Of a stretch of DNA of 40,643 nucleotides, positions 25,179 to 33,485 are shown piece by piece. Each line of letters begins with the position of its first letter. Position 1 is the stretch's first letter. The stretch is from an uncultured Oscillospiraceae bacterium (GTDB taxonomy: Bacteria > Bacillota > Clostridia > Oscillospirales > Acutalibacteraceae): positions 1 to 40,643 of the forward strand of contig UQZS01000011.1 of NCBI GenBank assembly GCA_900545625.1, in the 5' to 3' direction. The notes under the pieces are model-generated. The model worked only from the letters and a program-made list of their open reading frames with translations, ran no database searches and had not been told where the DNA came from. The position numbers were made by a program, and so were the translations under genes.

Positions 25179-26576
25179 CTATTCGCTCTCTTGAGTCGTC
25201 TCCTCCTCCACTTCGGCGCGGTTAAAGACAAACTCCCGGAACAGCCGCGTGTTTTCGTCCATGTCCGGGATCAAAACGGACTGTGAGCGCCGCCGCGCGC
25301 TCTCATACGCGCCGTCGGCGGGGATCTGCAGCTGCGCGATGTCGTAGCCGAGGTAGGTCAGCGCGTGCAGCCCGAGATCGGTCAGCTCGTCCGTTGTCAG
25401 ATCCGTCTGCACCATGGGCATCACGTCTTCAAGCATGTCTAAAAGCGTAAACGGCGAGGTTGTCGCCGCTTTGCGCACGACGGCGGAAATCACCTTACGC
25501 TGGCGTGCAGTGCGGTAAAAGTCACTGTCGAGATAGCGGATGCGGCTGTACCAGAGCGCCTGCGCGCCCGAAAAGTGCACCTCGCCCGCCGAAAGCTCGA
25601 TACCCGCAAATGCGGCGGCTGCGGATTCGTCCATATGGTCGCCGCTGTTGATGTATTCCGCTTCACGCTCGGTGATCTCCACATCCACGCCGCCGAGCGC
25701 ATCGATGATGGCGGTGAACATGTCAAAGCTCACGAGCATATAGTTGTCGATATCGACCCCGAAGTTGTATTCCAGCGTGTCCACGAGCAGCTGTGTGCCG
25801 CCGTGGCTGTGCGCGGCGTTGAGCTTGTCCGAGCGCCAGCCCGGGATTTCGACATACATATCGCGCAAAAACGAGGTCAGCTTGATCTGCTTGTTCCGGG
25901 TGTCGATGGAAACGAGCATCATCGTGTCCGAGCGCGTTTTCTGGACGTCCTCGCCTTCGCGCGCGTCCACGCCGATAAACAGGATGTTCTGCACCGTGTC
26001 GGAACTTCTCAGCTCCGACGAAGCGATGTATTCGTTTGTGCCGAGCGGCACATAATTGACCGCGTCCAAAATGCGCTGCACGCGGGAATAGCTGTAGCCG
26101 AAGGCGGCGATCAGGAAAACGAGCACCGCACAAAGCACGATGGCAACGATCTTGCGCGCGAGATGTTTCGGCTTTGTGCGCGCGGGCTTGTCCGCCGCCT
26201 CGCGCCCCGAATAGATCTCGTCGCCGTTGCGCGCGCGGGTGCGTTTCGCGTCTCGGTCGGAGTAATGGTAGCTGTACGGCTTTTGCTCCGGGTTCGTGTT
26301 CACCGCGGGGTGAAAAGATGCGGGTTGCTGCATCTCGCTCGAAAATCCTGCGGCATCGTCAAAAAAACCGGCGTAGGGGTCGTTTGCGGCAGGCGCGTCA
26401 TCCTCGTCGTGCCGCCCGCTGAAAATATCCTCAAACTCGCCCGCGCCCGTGTCCGCCGTGTGCGCGCCGCCTTTGCTGTCGCTGAAAATGTCTTCGAAAT
26501 CGTCTGCGCCGGAAGCGCTGAATATATCTTCAAACTCGTCAAAATCGCCGTTGTTTTTCCGTTTATCCTGCTCCAC
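25179..26576 (-). CDS. LytR-CpsA-Psr (LCP) family cell-wall polymer ligase
   Basis: A 465-residue membrane protein that by family transfers anionic polymers or glycans from a lipid carrier to peptidoglycan. A cytoplasmic N-terminus of about 140 residues is acidic and carries EFEDIFS/DFEDIFS three times (14-20, 26-32, 48-54). One membrane segment is at about 143-163. The extracellular LCP domain starts near 195 (NILFIGVDARE), with the conserved pairs R215/D217 in RSDTMML and R238/D239 in FLRDMYVEIPG. GTG start at 26576: CGGAGGTG lies 8 nt upstream, and no ATG with a ribosome site exists before it. The first N-terminal repeats follow within 15 residues. It is divergent from aspS. Confidence 0.9.
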   Translation of the reverse strand: MEQDKRKNNGDFDEFEDIFSASGADDFEDIFSDSKGGAHTADTGAGEFEDIFSGRHDEDDAPAANDPYAGFFDDAAGFSSEMQQPASFHPAVNTNPEQKPYSYHYSDRDAKRTRARNGDEIYSGREAADKPARTKPKHLARKIVAIVLCAVLVFLIAAFGYSYSRVQRILDAVNYVPLGTNEYIASSELRSSDTVQNILFIGVDAREGEDVQKTRSDTMMLVSIDTRNKQIKLTSFLRDMYVEIPGWRSDKLNAAHSHGGTQLLVDTLEYNFGVDIDNYMLVSFDMFTAIIDALGGVDVEITEREAEYINSGDHMDESAAAAFAGIELSAGEVHFSGAQALWYSRIRYLDSDFYRTARQRKVISAVVRKAATTSPFTLLDMLEDVMPMVQTDLTTDELTDLGLHALTYLGYDIAQLQIPADGAYESARRRSQSVLIPDMDENTRLFREFVFNRAEVEEETTQESE

Positions 26577-26665
26577 TGGAAAGCACCTCCGCAAAAATCC
26601 TGGTCGAACGCCTTCTATTTTACACGAAAGCGGCGTAAAGCACAATGTTTTTTTACAAATTAGAG

Positions 26666-26694
26666 TGGAAATCACGCTTCTTTTGTGCTATACT
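26666..26694 (+). promoter_or_regulatory. Probable promoter of aspS
   Basis: An extended -10 element, TGC followed by TATACT (26686-26694), lies 17 bp downstream of a weak -35, TGGAAA (26666-26671). It leaves a leader of about 50 nt before the aspS ATG; no T-box or other structured leader is visible. Confidence 0.5.
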
Positions 26695-26748
26695 TTTCTA
26701 ACCATATTAAGTTTGATTCTATTTTACCGGAAGGAATGTACGCGGCAT

Positions 26749-28494
26749 ATGCTTTACAGAACACATAACTGCGGGGCGCTCACGCTCGAAAATTTAGGCG
26801 AGACGGTCTCGCTTGCGGGGTGGGTGGATACCATCCGCGACCATGGCGGCGTGGCGTTTGTTGACCTGCGCGACCAGTACGGCATCACCCAGACGGTCGT
26901 CCACGACGAGGAGATGCTTTCGCGCCTGCACAAGGAAAGCGTTGTTTCGGTAACGGGTAAGGTCGTCAAGCGCGACCCCGAGACCGTCAACCCAAAGATC
27001 CCCACGGGCGAACTTGAAGTGCATGCGGAAAGTCTCACCGTGCTCGGTGCATGCGAAAATACGCTGCCGTTTGAGATCGGGGAATCCACCGAAACGCGCG
27101 AGGATGTGCGGCTTCAGTACCGCTTTTTAGACCTGCGCAATAAAAAGGTGCACGACAATATCCTGTTTAGAAGCGAGGTTGTGCGCTTCCTGCGCGAAAA
27201 GATGGAATCGCTCGGCTTCCCGGAGATCAACACCCCAATCTTGACCTGCTCGTCGCCGGAGGGCGCGCGCGACTACATCATCCCCTCCAGAAAACATGAG
27301 GGCAAGTTTTACGCCCTGCCGCAGGCGCCCCAGCAGTTCAAGCAGCTCTTGATGGTGTCGGGGTTTGACAAATACTTCCAGATCGCGCCGTGCTTCCGCG
27401 ACGAGGACGCGCGCGCCGACCGTTCGCCCGGCGAATTTTACCAGCTCGACTTTGAGATGGCGTTCGCGACCCAGGAGGACGTGTTTGCCGTCGCCGAGGA
27501 GGTGCTGTACGACACCTTTGTGAAATTCGGGAACGGCAGGCCCGTTTCGCCCGCACCTTTCCGGCGCATCCCGTTCGAGGAAGCGATGCTCCGCTACGGC
27601 ACGGATAAGCCGGATCTGCGCAACCCGCTGGTCATCGCCGATCTGACCGACTTTTTCGCGGATGTGGACTTCAAGCCCTTCAAGGGCCGCCCCGTGCGCG
27701 GCATCGTCGCCCCGGCGGGCAAGCAGAGCAAGTCGTTCTTTGAGAAAATGCTCAAATTCGCCGAGTCCATCGGCATGAAGGGCCTCGGCTACCTGACCGT
27801 GCTTGAGGACGGTTCATACAAAGGCCCGATCGCAAAATTCCTGTCGGAGGAAAAACAGGCGCAGCTCAAAGAAGACCTTTCTTTGAAAACGGACGATACG
27901 CTGTTCTTTATCAGCGACGCGCCCAAAGCCGTCGACCTGCTCGCAGGGCAGATCCGCACCGCCCTCGGCGAACGGCTGGGGCTCATCGACAAAGACCGCT
28001 TCGAGCTGTGCTTCATCACGGATTTCCCGATGTACGAGAAAAATGAGGAAGGCAAGCTCGACTTTACGCACAACCCGTTCTCCATGCCGCAAGGGGAGCT
28101 GGAGGCGCTCGAAACAAAAGATCCGCTCACGATCAAGGCATACCAGTACGATGTCGTTTGCAACGGCGTGGAGCTTTCCTCCGGCGCGGTGCGAAATCAC
28201 CGCCCGGATGTGATGATCAAAGCGTTCGAACTCGCAGGCTATACGGCCGAAGAGGTCGAAAAACGCTTCGGGGCGCTATTTAAGGCGTTCCACTACGGCG
28301 CGCCGCCGCACGCGGGTATGGCGCCGGGCGTGGATCGGATGCTCATGCTCTTGAAGGAGGAGGAAAACATCCGCGAGGTCATCGCGTTCCCGATGAATTC
28401 CAACGCGCAGGATCTGCTTTTGGGCGCGCCGAACACCGTGTCCGAGCAGCAGCTTCGCGAGGTGCACATTCGGTTGCGTAGACCGCAACCGTAG
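26749..28494 (+). CDS. aspS: Aspartyl-tRNA synthetase
   Basis: A 581-residue bacterial-type class II synthetase. Order: N-terminal OB-fold anticodon-binding domain (LAGWVDTIRDHGGVAFVDLR near 22-41), motif 1 region near 140-165, motif 2 FRDEDARADRSPGEFYQLD near 218-236, a bacterial GAD-type insertion at roughly 290-420, and motif 3 GMAPGVDRMLML near 523-534. The ATG at 26749 gives the conserved N-terminus; the frame is open further upstream, but that stretch is non-coding and runs antisense through the LCP gene. GGAAGGAATG lies upstream at a somewhat long spacing. The stop codon itself is part of a heptanucleotide array. Confidence 0.96.
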   Translation: MLYRTHNCGALTLENLGETVSLAGWVDTIRDHGGVAFVDLRDQYGITQTVVHDEEMLSRLHKESVVSVTGKVVKRDPETVNPKIPTGELEVHAESLTVLGACENTLPFEIGESTETREDVRLQYRFLDLRNKKVHDNILFRSEVVRFLREKMESLGFPEINTPILTCSSPEGARDYIIPSRKHEGKFYALPQAPQQFKQLLMVSGFDKYFQIAPCFRDEDARADRSPGEFYQLDFEMAFATQEDVFAVAEEVLYDTFVKFGNGRPVSPAPFRRIPFEEAMLRYGTDKPDLRNPLVIADLTDFFADVDFKPFKGRPVRGIVAPAGKQSKSFFEKMLKFAESIGMKGLGYLTVLEDGSYKGPIAKFLSEEKQAQLKEDLSLKTDDTLFFISDAPKAVDLLAGQIRTALGERLGLIDKDRFELCFITDFPMYEKNEEGKLDFTHNPFSMPQGELEALETKDPLTIKAYQYDVVCNGVELSSGAVRNHRPDVMIKAFELAGYTAEEVEKRFGALFKAFHYGAPPHAGMAPGVDRMLMLLKEEENIREVIAFPMNSNAQDLLLGAPNTVSEQQLREVHIRLRRPQP

Positions 28495-28525
28495 ACAGCA
28501 GAGGTCAGAAATCAGAGGACAGAAA
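28491..28525. repeat. Heptanucleotide repeat array 5
   Basis: Five phased 7-mers: GTAGACA, GCAGAGG, TCAGAAA, TCAGAGG, ACAGAAA. The TAG in the first unit is the stop codon of aspS. Confidence 0.75.
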
Positions 28526-28597
28526 CCGCACGGTAATGTTTCATCACACCCGAACGCCGATACGACCTTCGGCTTCGCACACATACCCCTGCCCCAC

Positions 28598-28632
28598 TTC
28601 TGACTTCTACCGTCTAATATCTAACATCTAAC
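28598..28632. repeat. Heptanucleotide repeat array 6 (inverted orientation)
   Basis: Five phased 7-mers: TTCTGAC, TTCTACC, GTCTAAT, ATCTAAC, ATCTAAC. Confidence 0.8.
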
Positions 28633-28633
28633 A

Positions 28634-28719
28634 GTAGGGGCAGGGCTTGCCCCTGTCCGCGCAGAGTGCGGCGAGGAAACGACCGGCGGCTATGCAGAAA
28701 ACGTAAGCCCCGCCCCTAC
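28634..28719. repeat. GTAGGGG inverted-repeat element (86 bp)
   Basis: 15-bp ends at 28634-28648 (GTAGGGGCAGGGCTT) and 28705-28719 are inverted copies with one mismatch. The left end also forms its own hairpin with 28651-28658 around a CTTGC loop, as in the copies at 10968 and 11311. Confidence 0.7.
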
Positions 28720-28778
28720 GACTACAGATTTTTCATATTGTGCGCACCCACGGCTGCGCCGAAACCCGCCCACCCCGC

Positions 28779-28813
28779 ATCTAACCTCTACCGTCTAATC
28801 TCTAACATCTGAA
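28779..28813. repeat. Heptanucleotide repeat array 7 (inverted orientation)
   Basis: Five phased 7-mers: ATCTAAC, CTCTACC, GTCTAAT, CTCTAAC, ATCTGAA. It abuts the AGCGGAGG ribosome site of purB. Confidence 0.8.
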
Positions 28814-28827
28814 AGCGGAGGAATACC

Positions 28828-30261
28828 ATGCCCAAAGACGTTTACGAAAGCCCGTTGAATTCGCGTTACGCGAGCCGCGAGATGAAATACATCTTCTCGC
28901 CCGACTTCAAATTCCGCACCTGGCGCAAGCTCTGGATCGCTCTTGCCGAAAGCGAGCAGGAGCTGGGGCTGCATATCACCGACGAGCAGATCGCCGAACT
29001 CAAAGCGCACGCCGACGACATCAATTATGACGTTGCCGAAAAACGCGAGCGTGAGGTGCGCCACGACGTGATGAGCCATGTGTACGCCTACGGCGTGCAG
29101 TGCCCGAAGGCGAAAGGCATCATCCACTTAGGGGCAACATCGTGCTACGTCGGCGACAATACCGACGTGATCATCATGACCGAGGGCCTCCGGCTTATCC
29201 GCAAAAAGATGGTCAACCTCATAGACCGTCTGGCAAAATTCGCCGACGAATACAAAACCATGCCCTGCCTTGCGTTCACGCATTTCCAGCCCGCACAGCC
29301 CACGACCGTCGGCAAACGCGCAAGCTTGTGGCTGATGGATCTGCTGATGGACTTTTCTGCGCTTGAGTTCCAGCTTTCGCAGATGCGGCTTCTGGGCTCA
29401 AAGGGCACCACGGGTACGCAGGCGAGCTTTATGGAGCTTTTTGAGGGCGACACCGAAAAGGTCGTTGCGCTCGACCGCAAGATCGCCGAAAAAATGGGCT
29501 TTTCGAGCGTCTTCCCCGTATCGGGGCAGACCTATCCGCGAAAACTCGACAGCCAGGTTCTGTTCGTGCTTTCAGGGGTGGCGCAGTCCGCGCATAAATT
29601 CTCGAACGACCTGCGGCTTTTGCAGCACTTAAAAGAGATCGAGGAGCCGTTTGAAGCGCATCAGATCGGCTCGTCCGCGATGGCGTATAAGCGCAACCCC
29701 ATGCGCAGTGAGCGCATCGCCTCTTTGGCGCGCTATGTGATCGCCGACGCCACGAACCCCGCCGTTACCGCGGCGACCCAGTGGTTCGAGCGCACGCTCG
29801 ACGATTCCGCCAACAAGCGCATCAGCATCCCCGAGGCGTTCCTTGCCACGGATGCGATTTTAGAATTGTATATCAACATCGTCAGCGGGCTGGTCGTCTA
29901 CCCGAAGATGATCGAAAAACGCTTAAATGACGAACTGCCGTTTATGGCGACCGAGAATATCCTGATGGCTGCCGTCAAAAAGGGCGGCGACCGGCAGGAG
30001 CTGCACGAAAGGATCCGCCAGCATTCCATGGCGGCGGGCAAGGTGGTCAAGGTCGAAGGGAAACCCAACGACCTTTTGGAGCGCATTGCCGCCGATCCCG
30101 CGTTCGGCATGACGATCGAGGAACTGCGCGCCGAGCTTGTGCCGCAGAACTTTGTGGGCCGTGCGCCGCAGCAGGTCGCACAGTTTTTGCAAAACGACGT
30201 ACAGCCGATCTTGGAGCGCTACCGCGATCTTTTGGGCTTAGAAGTCGAGATCAAGGTTTAA
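28828..30261 (+). CDS. purB: Adenylosuccinate lyase
   Basis: A 477-residue fumarase/aspartase-superfamily enzyme that splits adenylosuccinate to AMP and SAICAR to AICAR, both with release of fumarate. Landmarks: the N-terminal SPLNSRYAS, then IHLGATSCYVGDNTD near 97-112, THFQPAQPTT near 150, and the family signature GSSAMAYKRNPMRSE near 280-295, whose mobile loop carries the catalytic serine. The ATG at 28828 has AGCGGAGGAA before it. It is a longer, eukaryote-like PurB form rather than the about 430-residue Bacillus type. Not near other pur genes. Confidence 0.95.
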   Translation: MPKDVYESPLNSRYASREMKYIFSPDFKFRTWRKLWIALAESEQELGLHITDEQIAELKAHADDINYDVAEKREREVRHDVMSHVYAYGVQCPKAKGIIHLGATSCYVGDNTDVIIMTEGLRLIRKKMVNLIDRLAKFADEYKTMPCLAFTHFQPAQPTTVGKRASLWLMDLLMDFSALEFQLSQMRLLGSKGTTGTQASFMELFEGDTEKVVALDRKIAEKMGFSSVFPVSGQTYPRKLDSQVLFVLSGVAQSAHKFSNDLRLLQHLKEIEEPFEAHQIGSSAMAYKRNPMRSERIASLARYVIADATNPAVTAATQWFERTLDDSANKRISIPEAFLATDAILELYINIVSGLVVYPKMIEKRLNDELPFMATENILMAAVKKGGDRQELHERIRQHSMAAGKVVKVEGKPNDLLERIAADPAFGMTIEELRAELVPQNFVGRAPQQVAQFLQNDVQPILERYRDLLGLEVEIKV

Positions 30262-30327
30262 GCTTTACGAAACGCGGAGAGAAAAAGGGCTGTCCGACGA
30301 GGGTGGTTTGAGAAAGAAGGAGCTTCT

Positions 30328-31302
30328 ATGAACTATACAGGCGCGCACTGCCCGGTCTGCGGCAACGCGTTTGCCGAAGCGGACGACATCGTGGTCTGCC
30401 CCGTGTGCGGCACGCCGCACCACCGCGCTTGCTATGCGGAAAAGGGCGCGTGCGCAAACGAAGCACGCCATGCCGAAGGCTATGTGTGGCAACCCGAAAG
30501 GCCGGCCGAACAGGCGCTGCCGTCGGCGAAGCAGGAGACCGCGCACCCCACCGTCACCTGTCCGCGCTGCGGCGCGCAGAACCCGGCGGAGGAGCCGGTG
30601 TGCTTAGTCTGCGGCGAACGGCTTTACCACGCGCCGAGCGCCCAGCAGCCGCCCTATGGTGCACAGCAGCCGCCCTACGGCATACCGCAGCCCACCGTTA
30701 TCCCGCCGAACGATACGATCGGCGGCAACACGGTCGCGGATACGGCGGCGTATGTGCAGATGGGTGCGGGCCGCTATATCCCGAAGTTTTATGAAATGGA
30801 AAAAACGCGCAAAAAGGTGCGCTGGAATTGGGCGGCGTTCCTGTTTACGCCATACTGGTTCTTTTACCGCAAGGTCTATGCCGCAGGCGCCGTCTTTCTG
30901 GTGCTCGGGGTGCTTTTGAGCCTGTGCACCGCCACGCCGCGCTTCCAGGAATCGTTTGCTGCGATCTACGACGCGCAGCAGCAGTACCTTGCCGGCACGC
31001 TGGATGAGGCTTCGTATCTCGCACAGGCGCAGGCGTTTTACACCCTGCCCGAGACCATCGGCTTTTTTGCGGGCGGCATCGTGCTGCATGTCGCGGCGGG
31101 GCTTTGCGCGAATTATTTTTACAAGCGCAAGGTGCAGAAGGATATCGCCGACCTGCGCGCGCACGCCGAAAACCCCGAACGCTATCGGCTGGGGCTTCTG
31201 CGGCGCGGGGGCGTATCCGCACTGCTGTGTGTCGCCGCAATTTTTATTTATTCTGCGGCACAGCAGCTTCTTGGGGTTGCATTTTTCAATCTTCTGTCGT
31301 AA
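30328..31302 (+). CDS. RING-like zinc-finger and DUF2628-type membrane protein
   Basis: A 324-residue protein. The N-terminus has a RING-like set of ligands: C8, C11, C24, C27, H31, H32, C35 and C42 (CPVCG...CPVCGTPHHRAC), matching the prokaryotic RING-finger family 1 pattern. A second zinc ribbon (CPRCG...CLVCG) follows at about 77-96, then a Pro/Gln/Tyr-rich linker with a repeated QQPPYG, then a DUF2628-like part starting FYEMEKTRKKVRWNWAAFLF with about three or four membrane segments. The ATG at 30328 has AGAAAGAAGGAG before it. Function unknown; by architecture it could recruit a partner to the membrane. It stands between purB and galU without overlap. Confidence 0.8.
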   Translation: MNYTGAHCPVCGNAFAEADDIVVCPVCGTPHHRACYAEKGACANEARHAEGYVWQPERPAEQALPSAKQETAHPTVTCPRCGAQNPAEEPVCLVCGERLYHAPSAQQPPYGAQQPPYGIPQPTVIPPNDTIGGNTVADTAAYVQMGAGRYIPKFYEMEKTRKKVRWNWAAFLFTPYWFFYRKVYAAGAVFLVLGVLLSLCTATPRFQESFAAIYDAQQQYLAGTLDEASYLAQAQAFYTLPETIGFFAGGIVLHVAAGLCANYFYKRKVQKDIADLRAHAENPERYRLGLLRRGGVSALLCVAAIFIYSAAQQLLGVAFFNLLS

Positions 31303-31364
31303 AATGAGCGTGTAAGACACGTTTCTTTCAAAAAAAGAATCTAATCGGAAACGAGGCAAAGCGC

Positions 31365-32240
31365 ATGAAAATCACAAAAGCTGTTATCCCTGCCGCCGGG
31401 CTTGGCACGCGCGTGCTGCCCGCATCGAAGGCTGTCCCGAAGGAAATGCTCAACATCGTGGACAAACCTGCCATCCAGTATATCGTGGAGGAAGCGGTCG
31501 CCGCAGGCATTACGGATATCCTCATCGTCACCAACCGCGGCAAGGGTGTCATCGAAGACCATTTCGACCATTCCTTTGAGCTCGAAGCAAAGCTGCAGGG
31601 CAACCCGTCGAAAGCGCATATCTTAGAGCAGGTGGAAGCCTGTGCAAACCTGGCAAACATTTACTATGTCCGCCAGAAGGAGACGAAAGGCCTCGGCCAT
31701 GCGGTGCTGTGCGCCAAGAGCTTCGTCGGCAACGAGCCGTTCGCGGTCATGTACGGCGACGACGTCATCATTTCCGAAGATCCGGTCGTCGGGCAGCTTT
31801 GCCGCGCGTATGAAAAATACGGCTGCGGTGCGGTCGGCGTCAAGGAAGTCCCGCGCAAGGACGTGCCGAAGTACTGCACGCTCGACGTGACGCCGCTGGA
31901 GGATCGTGTCATGCAGGTACACAACATCATCGAAAAGCCTACCCCGGAGCAGATCATGTCCTGCTACTCGATCTTGGGGCGCGTGGTCATGCCGCCTGAG
32001 ATCTTTGACCTCATTGAAAAAACGCCCGCCGACCCGAAGAGCGGCGAGATCTATTTCACCGACGCCATGCTCGACCTTGCGCGCCGCGGCAAGCTCAACG
32101 CCGTGGATTTTGTCGGCACGCGCTACGATATGGGCAACAAGCTCGGCATTATGCAGGCGAACTGCGAAGTGGCGCTTACGCATCCCGAGATCGGCGAGGA
32201 CTTCAAGGCCTATCTCAAAAAGCTCGCCGCCACGCTGTAA
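31365..32240 (+). CDS. galU: UTP-glucose-1-phosphate uridylyltransferase
   Basis: A 291-residue GalU of typical length, making UDP-glucose for cell-surface glycans. The nucleotide-binding signature AAGLGTRVLPASKAVPKEML is at 10-29, followed by DKPAIQYIVEEAV at about 34-46, FAVMYGDDVI near 126-135 with a metal-binding Asp, and EKPTPEQ near 190. The ATG at 31365 begins the conserved MKITKAVIPAAG; the ribosome site is weak (CGAGGCAAAG). A strong terminator follows 30 bp after the stop. Confidence 0.95.
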   Translation: MKITKAVIPAAGLGTRVLPASKAVPKEMLNIVDKPAIQYIVEEAVAAGITDILIVTNRGKGVIEDHFDHSFELEAKLQGNPSKAHILEQVEACANLANIYYVRQKETKGLGHAVLCAKSFVGNEPFAVMYGDDVIISEDPVVGQLCRAYEKYGCGAVGVKEVPRKDVPKYCTLDVTPLEDRVMQVHNIIEKPTPEQIMSCYSILGRVVMPPEIFDLIEKTPADPKSGEIYFTDAMLDLARRGKLNAVDFVGTRYDMGNKLGIMQANCEVALTHPEIGEDFKAYLKKLAATL

Positions 32241-32270
32241 GCGGACGAGACAACAGAAGTATAACAAAAA

Positions 32271-32301
32271 CGCCCTGTGCATTCGCACAGGGCGCTTTTG
32301 C
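32271..32301. terminator. Bidirectional terminator between galU and the phage module
   Basis: A perfect 10-bp stem, CGCCCTGTGC (32271-32280) with GCACAGGGCG (32285-32294), loop ATTC. CTTTTGC follows on the plus strand; on the minus strand TTTTTGTT follows, so it also closes the capsid module. Confidence 0.85.
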
Positions 32302-32326
32302 GTGGCGGCAAAGCCGCCTTCGCGCG

Positions 32327-32773
32327 CTACGGCGCAGCGGTAAATTGCAGGGTGAAATCCGACTCCAGCACCAGCGCGCCGCAGTCGCGCACATAGTTGC
32401 AGTCATAACAATGAAAGCCGGTAATTTCCGCTTCATGCAAGGTCGTGTTGAACATCAGCGCGGAGGACAGGCTGTTGAACAGCGAAAAGCATGTTTCCGG
32501 CCCGGAAGCATACGGGACGAAAAAGCTCACTTTGATCACGCTGTCCACGGTACGGTTCTTGGTCTGGGTCTGCGAGCCGTCCTCACCGATCGAGACCAGC
32601 CGTTCGCCGATGGTGATCTTGTCCACGGCAAAGGCGACGATCGGCTTTGTCACGGGGTAGGGTTTGATGTCGTTTTCATAGGCGATCACCATGCTGCACT
32701 CCTCCGCCGGCATCAGCCCGCTCGCCGTCAGGTTCTGCACGAGCAGCTCCACACGTTCGTGTACACTTGTCAT
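32327..32773 (-). CDS. Putative phage neck / tail-completion protein
   Basis: A 148-residue protein, last gene of the head module. Sequence alone gives no clear family; its place after connector and head-closure genes, its length and its mixed alpha/beta look suggest the neck or tail-terminator step. The ATG at 32773 overlaps the stop of the preceding gene (ATGA), with GCGAGGTGA before it; a longer frame to 32809 lies within the upstream gene. Contains a cysteine pair region, FHCYDCNYVRDC, near residues 119-130. The terminator at 32271 follows. Confidence 0.55.
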   Translation of the reverse strand: MTSVHERVELLVQNLTASGLMPAEECSMVIAYENDIKPYPVTKPIVAFAVDKITIGERLVSIGEDGSQTQTKNRTVDSVIKVSFFVPYASGPETCFSLFNSLSSALMFNTTLHEAEITGFHCYDCNYVRDCGALVLESDFTLQFTAAP

Positions 32774-33105
32774 AAATTCACCTCGCTTACTTCTTTGACG
32801 ACTGCCCAATAATAAAAGGGCTTGTCCGAAAGTTTGACTTCCTCCGCACGGTGGATGACGTATTTTCTGCCGTCCCCATCCGTGATGCGCGCTGTTTCGG
32901 GCAGCCGCGTCACATTGTGCGAAGCGGGGCCGATGTAGAGATACAGCCCCGTGTTGTCACGCCCGATGGGCGTGTAGGTGCCCTCCAAGTACATTTTGTT
33001 CTTGTAGCGCAGCGGCTGCAAAAACGCCTTGTATACGGGCGAATACCACCCCGCGCCGTCCGTCAGGCGCACGGAGCTGCCGAATTTTTCAAAACAGACG
33101 TTCAT
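32770..33105 (-). CDS. Putative phage head-closure protein
   Basis: A 111-residue small beta-rich protein between the connector and the last module gene. Position and size fit the head-closure/stopper role that seals packaged DNA and joins the tail. The ATG at 33105 has CAGGTGAC just before it, and the start overlaps the connector gene by 4 bp. The text YTPIGRDNTGLYLYIGP and DGRKYVIHRAEEV suggests a beta-barrel. Family assignment rests mainly on synteny. Confidence 0.55.
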   Translation of the reverse strand: MNVCFEKFGSSVRLTDGAGWYSPVYKAFLQPLRYKNKMYLEGTYTPIGRDNTGLYLYIGPASHNVTRLPETARITDGDGRKYVIHRAEEVKLSDKPFYYWAVVKEVSEVNL

Positions 33106-33467
33106 GCCGTCACCTGCGCAAACAAAAAGCCGTCGTCGCAAAGATAGGGCGCAGCTGCCGCAAGGCATTCCGCACGCATATATTCGGCGGCCTCCAGCAT
33201 GGCGGCGCGGCTCATCTGCACCGAGACGTCGCCTGCCTTAAAAACAGTCGTACCGTCGCGGAACTGCTCGCTTTGCAGCAGCAGCCGGAAATGGCAAACC
33301 GCCGCGGCGGCACTGACTACGGCGGGGTATGCGCCGTATTCGGGCTTTTTCAGGCGCGCCGCCATTTCGATGCACGCCGCTTCGATCGTCGAACGCGCAT
33401 TTTGCAGCGCGGCGGGTTCGTGGCCGTACACGGTCTGAAGCTGCCGCAGGACTTCTACTTCATCCAT
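33102..33467 (-). CDS. Phage head-tail connector protein (gp6-like)
   Basis: A 121-residue, mostly helical, Ala-rich protein of the type that forms the adaptor ring under the portal (gp6 of HK97, gp15 of SPP1). It sits directly downstream of the major capsid gene, as expected. The ATG at 33467 has AGGAGGCGGG upstream. The gap to the capsid gene is 18 bp and the 3' end overlaps the next gene. Confidence 0.65.
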   Translation of the reverse strand: MDEVEVLRQLQTVYGHEPAALQNARSTIEAACIEMAARLKKPEYGAYPAVVSAAAAVCHFRLLLQSEQFRDGTTVFKAGDVSVQMSRAAMLEAAEYMRAECLAAAAPYLCDDGFLFAQVTA

Positions 33468-33485
33468 CGTCCCGCCTCCTTTTTC

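Larger units (their letters stand above)
28495..28827. other. Gene-free stretch between aspS and purB
   Basis: This 333-bp gap is almost entirely repeats: three heptanucleotide arrays and a short inverted-repeat element. I see no gene or clear promoter; the region upstream of purB between 28720 and 28778 is the only unassigned part. Confidence 0.6.

Noticed and set aside
25575..26663. Long plus-strand frame opposite the LCP gene
   Set aside because: Antisense shadow; the LCP frame has conserved motifs and a ribosome site, this one has neither.
26577..26748. T-box or other riboswitch ahead of aspS
   Set aside because: No T-box sequence, specifier loop or terminator/antiterminator pair; the leader is only about 50 nt.
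31309..31321. CGTGT/ACACG hairpin between the RING-like gene and galU as a terminator
   Set aside because: The stem is only 5 bp and the following T-tract is interrupted; too weak to call.
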